Origin: Datura wrightii
Lineage: Eukaryota > Streptophyta > Magnoliopsida > Solanales > Solanaceae
Direction: 5' to 3'
Assembly: GCA_035772735.1 (NCBI GenBank)
Contig: JASDFA010000010.1
Location: 152,336,501 to 152,400,500 of the forward strand
Length of the DNA stretch: 64,000 bases
Positions 57,651-64,000 of the stretch are shown here, piece by piece. Under the pieces are notes generated by a model. The model saw only the letters and a program-made list of their open reading frames with translations, made no database searches and was not told the origin of the DNA. The position numbers and the translations under genes are program-made. Position 1 is the first letter of the stretch. Every line of letters begins with the position of its first letter.

Positions 57651-59356
57651 TCTATATATATATTATATTAAAAGCGTGAAGGCTTTAAAAATATTGATTG
57701 AATTTTTTGTCCTTCATTAAAAGAAGTCACAATAGACAAAATTGTCATTTACTATTTTTATATAATTATTATTTTTAATTATTTTCATCACTTTATTTTA
57801 TCATATTAGATATTCTATTTATTTCATAATTCTATTTGTGGTGTAAATCTAAAAAAATAAAAAAAATTCACCGAATTCTTTTTCCTTTTTGATAGTAACG
57901 AATTTGTTTTATTTTATTTATTATATTATATTTTTTACTTGCGGCATAACTCTATTTATAGCGCAAATCTTAAAAATTTTTAGAAAAAAAAAAAGAACAC
58001 TTCCACCAAATTCTTTGTCCCTTTTTAAGTTTGAAAATCTTTTCTTTTTTTTTATCTTTTCGCTGGTAGGAATTTTACAAAAAGAATCTTTCTTTCTCTC
58101 TTTTCTTTTTTATATATTACATAGATATGTACAACTTCTATCATCAATTTTTTTTATCTTTTCTTCAATCAACTTTTTCACTGGATTAGTGAAAGACTAT
58201 AAAAAATGAACAAAGGAAGGCGCACGAATAACTATAACATTAGTTGACGAAGAAGTAATAATTCTTTTTGTATCATACTTTATATTTATATTTTATATTT
58301 TTAGATATATGTTTGAGTTCTTATCTATTTATATTATATTTTTTATATATATTTTTTTTTTGACAATTAAAGTTTAATTTTTTGCAGGGCACAAAAGTTC
58401 ATGTTATACTTTTCAATAATTATATATTGAAATGTGAAAAAATATTTACAACAGGACAAGATCTATTGCATTATAAACGGACGTATTAATAATGTTGATT
58501 ATAATTTTGTACCAGTAGATAAGGTTATTGATGTTGGGTTCAATGACAACATTATAATTCATTGTTACTTATTCAAACAATTTTGTTTCGTTTGAAAATG
58601 CAATATAATCTTCCGGTGAAACAATCTTTGGTAATTTCTTTAGATTTCATCAACTAATCTAACATTCAATATATGCATAATACGTTACTCCTATTGACTT
58701 ACCAAAATATTCTTTGTAGATATAAGATTGAAGGTCCTTATAAATGTTGATTAAACTTTTTGCCCTTCATTAAAAGATTCTACAATAGATAAAATTGTCA
58801 TTCATTTTTCTCAATTAGTTGTTATTTAATTATTATAGATCTGTACTAATTTGTAAAAGGTAAAACTCATAATATTTAGTATTTTAAAATTGATTAAAAT
58901 TTTGCTTCTTAAATCTTTTCTTATTTGAATTATATTAAAAGTCCTGATATTTAAGACATGCAATTACAATTTTCTTAATTTATATATCAATCCATTAGTT
59001 ATCAAACTAACTAATTATCCTTTTTTTTTAAATATATAGAAAATACTAATATTTATATATACATATAATGCATGCATTTAAGTGTTCATGTCAAGAAGAA
59101 TAATTTTTTACCTTTCAATCAAAAGTTATTTCTATGACATTTTTATTCATTGAAACAAGTATTAGAACAAACTGAAGAAAGAATTATTAGATCGGATCAC
59201 TCTTATTATCATTTATCAATTTGAAATTCATAATTTTCTTTCAAAATTCTTTTATTGTTACACAAACATATTTTTTAAATATGATTTATGCTATTCTTAT
59301 GAAATTTATTTTTACTAGTATGAGGGACACGCGCGGGGCGTGTACACTTAGACTAG
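57651..59356 (+). mobile_element. Helitron 2 (1.7 kb)
   Basis: It starts TC at 57651 after A ('tctatatatatattatatta') and ends CTAG at 59353-59356 followed by T. The 3' hairpin lies in 'gacacgcgcggggcgtgt' (stem ACACGC/GCGTGT), about 10 bases before the end. It is collinear with Helitron 1 but lacks about 1 kb, including the first part of the RPA-like exon 1. Non-autonomous. Confidence 0.75.
58180..58570 (+). pseudogene. RPA1-like OB-fold fragment in Helitron 2
   Basis: Exon 1 is reduced to LVKDYKK, a stop, and TITLVDEE (58189-58254). Then comes a 133-bp AT-rich intron with intact GT (58255) and AG (58386-58387), and exon 2 resumes in phase with GTKVHVILFNNYILKC (58388). The junction DEE|GTKVH is the best-kept splice junction of the three copies. 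Later parts (PVDKVIDVGFND) are shifted. Same family as 11819-12240. Confidence 0.55.
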
Positions 59357-60330
59357 TTATATTAAAAGTGTGAAAACTCTTTAAAATGTTTATCGAACTT
59401 TTTGCCCTTCATTAAAAGACATCACAATAGACAAAATAGTCATTTACTATTTTTACACAATTATTATTTAATATTATTTTTAAAAGTATTTTCATCACCT
59501 TATTTTGTCATATTAGATTTTCTATTTTTGGCATAAATTTTATTTATGGTGTAAACCTAAAAACTAAATAAAAATTTATACCTAGTATTTTTTTCTTTTT
59601 GAGTCACGAATCTTTTCTATATTTTTTGTTATATTAGATTTCTATTTATGACATAACTCTATTTGTAATGTAAATCTTAATAATAATAAATAAAAATAAA
59701 AAAATCTTCCACTAAAGTTTTTCTTTTCCTTTTTGATTTGGAATATTTTCTTTTTCCTCTTTTGATGGTACACGCTCTTTTTTTTTTTTCTCTTTTTGCA
59801 TACACGGAATTTTTTAATTTTTTTCCTTTTCTGATAATCTTTTTTCCTTTTTTAATCTTAACATTCTAATATTTTTATATTAATAAATTTTTTCACTTTT
59901 ATGAAAAAATTTATAATTTCATAATTTAATTCATCAACTCTTCTACATCAATACTCTCCAATCTGGTATATTTTTGTGTTAATCTATCATCTTTATGATT
60001 TTTTTTAATGTTGTGGATTCCATGCCAACTCAAGTTGTTCATATTTAAAATAATTTAACTTAGATTGTCTCCTTTAGTTGAGTCTAATATTGATACTATG
60101 TTTATCTCCTTTAATTTAATTGAGTCTTATATTGATATTGTAATTTAAATTTTGTCTTATTCGTAACTAGCATATTTCATCTACTCATATATTCACAGGT
60201 TTCATCTATTCAGATAAAGTAATCACTTCATCTCATAAAATAATTTTTTTATATAAAATATTATAATTATAACTTTTGTGCACAATTTGTTTTAGATAAT
60301 CTCGCAATAAAATCTAAAAAGAATTTTATA

Positions 60331-60790
60331 AATGAAATAGTGCCAATTAACAACTTAAGACGATATAATTCTCATTGAATAATAAAAGTCTTAGTAACTG
60401 GAGCTCGAATAGTAAAGAGTATAAAAGGGGAACAAAGGAAAGCACACGAATGATTATAACATTAGTTGACAAAGAGGTAATAATTCTTTTTCCAATTATA
60501 TTTTATATTTTAATATATATGTTTGAGTTCTTATATATTTTATATTTTTTATATATATGCTTTTTGATCAATAAAATTTAATTTTTTGCAATGCATAAAA
60601 ATTCATGCTATATTTTTTAATAATTATATTGAAAAGTGACAAAAATATCTACAAAAAGATAAGATCTATTACATCATAAATAGACGCATTAATAGTGTTA
60701 ATCCTAATTTTGAATCAATAAATAAGAAGATTGATATTGGATACAATGACAAGACTATAATTCAGGATTGCAACAATCACTTTTCTACTA
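60331..60790 (+). pseudogene. RPA1-like OB-fold fragment in Helitron 3
   Basis: Exon 1 reads NEIVPINNLRRYNSH, a stop, IIKVLVTGARIVKEYKRGTK and IITLVDKE (to 60476), with the donor GT at 60477. The intron is 115 bp; its acceptor AG has become AA at 60590-60591. Exon 2 follows with a frame-shifted version of HKNSCYIFFNN and ends near FDTMTRL.FRI-like remnants. It shows the same gene structure as in Helitrons 1 and 2, with independent damage. Confidence 0.55.
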
Positions 60791-61387
60791 TTATTTTTTC
60801 AAACAATTTTATTTCGTTTGAAGATGCAATGCAATCTTCTGTTGGAATAATTTTTGGTAATTTTTTTAAATTTCATCAACTAATCTGACATTCAATATAT
60901 GCATAATATTGATTGAAATTCTTGCCCTCTATTAAAACTTCTACAATGGATAAAATGGTCATTTACTATTTTTTCTCAATTAGTTGTTATTTAATTATTA
61001 TAGATCTTTACTAATTTTTAAAAGGTAAAACTCCTAATATTAAAAATCTTTACTTCTTAAATCTTTCCTTATTTAATTATTATAGGTCTTTACTTTTAAA
61101 ATATTTCCTTATTTGAACTAGATTAAAAATCCTAACATTTAAAACTTTAAAATCAATTCCATTTCTGTTAACTTATATATCAATCCATTATTTATTAAAC
61201 TAACTAATTATTCATGACATTATTCATGACAATTTCAATACAGAAAAAATAAATTAAAGAGTGTAATTTTATTATATATTAATATGGGTATTCCTTCTTC
61301 TTCTTCTTCTTCTTTTAAAAAAATTGTATAATCGAAAAAATATATATATATAAACACAACATACCTTAAGTTGTTTCAATTAATCAA

Positions 61388-62147
61388 ATACTATATATAA
61401 TATTAGAAGTGTGAAGGCCCTTATAAATGTTGATTGAATTTTTTGTTCTTCATTAAAAGATATTATAATAGACAAAATTGTCATTTACTATTTTTACACA
61501 ATTACTATTTAAAATTATTTTTAATTGTTCATCACCTTATTTTATCATGTTAAGTTTTCTATTTATGACGTAACTCTATTTGTGGTCTAAATCTAAAACA
61601 TATATGAAAAATTTACACCAATTTTTTTTCTTTTTTTGATAATCACGAATTATTATGAAATATTTAAAGTACGAAGTCTCATAGCAAAATATTATTCTCT
61701 TTTTTACCTTTTAAAAATAGCATTCACACTTGACAAAATAGTTATTTAATTATTTTTTTAATATTTAAGATTTTAAAATTAACTAAATTTTATGTGTTAA
61801 TCTTCCTTATTTGAAATATATAGAAAATAATAATATTTATATATACACATAATGCATGGATTTAAGTTCTCATGTAAAAATGAATGATTTTTTCACCTTT
61901 CAATCAAACATTATTTCTGTGATATTTTTGTCATTGAAACAAATATTAGAACAAACTGAAGAAAGAACTACTAGATTAATTGGATCGAACTCTCAAACAT
62001 AATTACTTCTCAATTTGAAATTCATAATTTTCTTTTTAAATTCTTATATTGTTACATAAATACATTTTAAAAATATTATTTATGTTATTTTATAAATTAA
62101 ATTTTATTAATTGAGGGACACGCGCGAAGCGCGTACATATAGACTAG
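61388..62147 (+). mobile_element. Possible short nested Helitron (0.76 kb)
   Basis: The 5' end-like sequence from 61388 carries the full subterminal block ('gaaggcccttataaatgttg', 'cttcattaaaagatattata', 'aattgtcatttactattttt') and reaches the common 3' end. If real, it shares or replaced the 3' end of Helitron 3. The alternative is an internal rearrangement. Confidence 0.45.
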
Positions 62148-62194
62148 TTTACAAAAATATAGCAAGATATTATAATACAAAATAGATTTGGAAT

Positions 62195-63080
62195 GGGTGA
62201 AAATTATTTTCACTTCCCAACTTTGGTTTAAAAACTAAACTCCCCCTCAACTTTGAACAATAGATATTATTTTCTCTTTATTTTTTAAAATATTTGTCTT
62301 ACCTTTGTTATTTTTAACCCTCCGTTTATGTAATACTTTTTTATATTATATATAATATTTATTTTTTAACCTAGATACTTATAATTTCTTATTTGAATTC
62401 ACTAACATTTTAAGTAGAACAATACTTTCATGAATTTGTCACAAAATCTAATATTATTTAGTACTTTTTGCTATTATTATTAAAATATTATATATGTATG
62501 TGTGTGTATTCATGTGTGTGTATTTAAGTTATTACTCTTTTTTATCCTCTATTGTCTATATAAATAAATAAAATTTGGTTTTTATTAATAGAATATTCCG
62601 TAAATTATAATCTAAATTACTTTACATAATAAATAAATAAATTTTTAAATTTATATTTATTTTATTAATTTTTTTATTTCAGCATTGAGATATATCTATA
62701 AAATTATTATTACCTTTTATTTTCATTTGTATAAATAAATATTAGAGTATTGATTATTATTAATAAAAATTATGTTTTTTCTACTAATTTACTTTATTAT
62801 AGGACTTCATTAACTTATATACTCAATTAGTATTTTTTATTTTATTTTGTCATAAAATTTAAGATTTATTTTTTTATTAAAAAATTATTACATAGATTAA
62901 AAAAAAATATATATATGATTTTAAAGAAGTAAAAAGAAGAAGACAAAGTTGATAATATAAGGGTAAAACAGATATTTTAAAAAGTCAATTAGGATAAAGG
63001 GGGAGAATATCTATTGTTCAAAATTGAGGAGAGAGTTTGATTTTTAAAGCAAAGTTAGGGGATAAAAATATTTTTTGCCT
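62195..63080. mobile_element. MULE-type foldback element with 10-bp TSD
   Basis: An 886-bp AT-rich element with long inverted ends. The left (62195-62275) has 'cttcccaactttg', 'aaactccccctcaactttga' and 'acaatagatatt'; the right (about 63000-63080) has the inverted counterparts 'aatatctattgttcaaaatt', 'gaggagagagttt' and 'gcaaagttaggggat'. It is flanked by a perfect 10-bp direct repeat GATTTGGAAT (62185-62194 and 63081-63090). A 9-11 bp target duplication with long TIRs points to Mutator-like elements; it encodes no transposase. Confidence 0.8.
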
Positions 63081-63090
63081 GATTTGGAAT

Positions 63091-63900
63091 AGAGGAATTG
63101 ACATATACATACAATTCTTATATAAAATTAGCATGTTTTTAACCAAATATTTTATTTAGCAAATTAAGCCTAATTTTTTCTTTTCTCTCTCTTTCATTAA
63201 TTCTAAATATATATCTCTCCTTTATTTTTATATCTCTTTCATTTTAACTATATTTTTTCCTTCTATTTCTTTTTTCTCTTTCGTTCTATTTTCTAAATCT
63301 CTCCTCCATTTTTTTTCCTCTCTTTCATTTTATCTCCTTAAATCTTTAAAATTAAAATTAATATTCTATTAAAATATATATCATATATTTTATACCATTT
63401 CATTAACTGAATATGATAATGAATATCAATTTCAACTCAAAATATGTGATACATATTATATGTACGGTAGCATAATATATTTTAAATAAATGAGTGTTAT
63501 ACATATTGATATACATTAATATGTATACACATTATTCCATCTATAAAGTAGATCAGTATGTATACTGATAATGTGTATATATAGTATTTTATCTATACAA
63601 TAGATCGAATGTATATTGATAAATATATATACATATTATTCTAATTGTATATACTGATAATATGTATACATATTATTTTAGCTATACATACTAATAATAT
63701 GTCTCATATTTTTTTTTAAATCATTCTTACTTATAAGATACAAAAAAAAATGTGACTTTTGTTTCAAATTTTGTAAAAATTAAATTTGCAGACATAATTT
63801 TTGAGTTTGTATAGATGATATGAGGAAATTGGCTATTTATAAAAACGTCTAAAAGAAGTTGGGTTTTGAATGGAATGAGAGAGGAGAAAATCGACTGAAC
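63091..63900. repeat. AT-rich DNA with degenerate tandem around 63490-63720
   Basis: Pyrimidine-rich sequence (63175-63340) is followed by four to five imperfect units built on 'gtatactgataatatgtata' and 'acatattatt' (63490-63720). No gene seen. Confidence 0.45.
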
Positions 63901-63904
63901 TAAG

Positions 63905-64000
63905 AGCTTCAGATTCTGAAATTGTATTAATCAGAGTAAGCCAATAGACTTAGGCTTTAAAGGAAGCCGCTACACTTGGTCAAACCACAGGGGACTTAAC
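63905..64000 (+). pseudogene. LINE endonuclease fragment, runs off the window
   Basis: The frame from about 63920 to the edge reads NCINQSKPIDLGFKGSRYTW and then SNHRGLN, a conserved block of the APE-type endonuclease of plant L1 LINEs. There is a stop just upstream (at about 63919). The rest lies beyond 64000. Confidence 0.75.

Larger units (their letters stand above)
59357..62147 (+). mobile_element. Helitron 3, head-to-tail with Helitron 2, with a nested 5' end
   Basis: It begins immediately after the CTAG of Helitron 2 as 'ttatattaaaagtgtgaaaa', a slightly shortened 5' end. The 3' end is CTAG at 62144-62147 followed by T, and the hairpin ACGCGC-GAA-GCGCGT (62120-62134) is perfect. Inside, at about 61388, another 5' end ('tactatatataatattagaa') starts, so the single 3' end may belong to a fourth, short element of about 760 bp inserted in or fused to Helitron 3. 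Confidence 0.7.

Noticed and set aside
57889..58209. 106-codon open frame with membrane-like composition
   Set aside because: Lies inside Helitron 2 in T-rich sequence; the hydrophobicity is a by-product of base composition.

Overview
The window looks like nuclear DNA of a flowering plant of the nightshade family (Solanaceae, possibly Solanum). It is AT-rich, has spliced genes with GT-AG introns, and is dominated by plant transposable elements. The family assignment is inference: I recognise the Ty1/copia, Athila-like, Tekay-like and Helitron sequences as types common in Solanaceae, but ran no search. About a fifth of the window belongs to host genes; most of the rest is layered, decayed mobile DNA.

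Layout. (1) 1-10.5 kb: a minus-strand Ty1/copia element. Its RT/RNase H is split by a 1.1-kb solo LTR, and its two LTR pieces (703-919 and 10290-10512) bracket a truncated Athila-like Ty3/gypsy element. (2) 10.8-13.5 kb: a Helitron carrying a broken copy of the first OB fold of an RPA1-like protein. (3) 13.5-21 kb: AT-rich spacer with four Stowaway-like MITEs and a longer foldback element. (4) 21.5-27.4 kb: a six-exon TIFY8 gene (425 codons) with two upstream ORFs and a 3.2-kb intron inside the TIFY domain that holds a TRIM. (5) 28.9-41.7 kb: a minus-strand chromodomain gypsy element split by a plus-strand Tekay-type gypsy element (32427-40640). (6) 41.9-42.3 kb: a copia gag scrap. (7) 42.6-47.8 kb: a decayed L1-type LINE. 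(8) 48.97-49.94 kb: an intact intronless MAPKKK-like kinase gene. (9) 52.8-56.5 kb: two intact SAUR genes made by a local segmental duplication, plus a broken third SAUR. (10) 57.65-62.15 kb: two head-to-tail Helitrons related to the first, with a third 5' end nested inside. (11) 62.2-63.1 kb: a foldback element with a 10-bp target duplication (MULE-type). (12) the right edge: the start of another LINE endonuclease fragment.

The functional genes (TIFY8, MAPKKK-like, two SAURs) all belong to families used in hormone and stress signalling, but nothing in the sequence shows that they form one pathway. TIFY8 is a transcriptional-repressor scaffold related to JAZ proteins, the kinase would act at the top of a MAP kinase cascade, and SAURs are small auxin-response proteins. 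I saw no tRNA, rRNA or CRISPR-like structure.

The most noteworthy features are three Helitron copies that each keep the exon/intron skeleton of an RPA1-like OB fold, a segment resembling their own 5' end repeated inside each of them, and the target-site evidence that lets several nested insertions be ordered in time.
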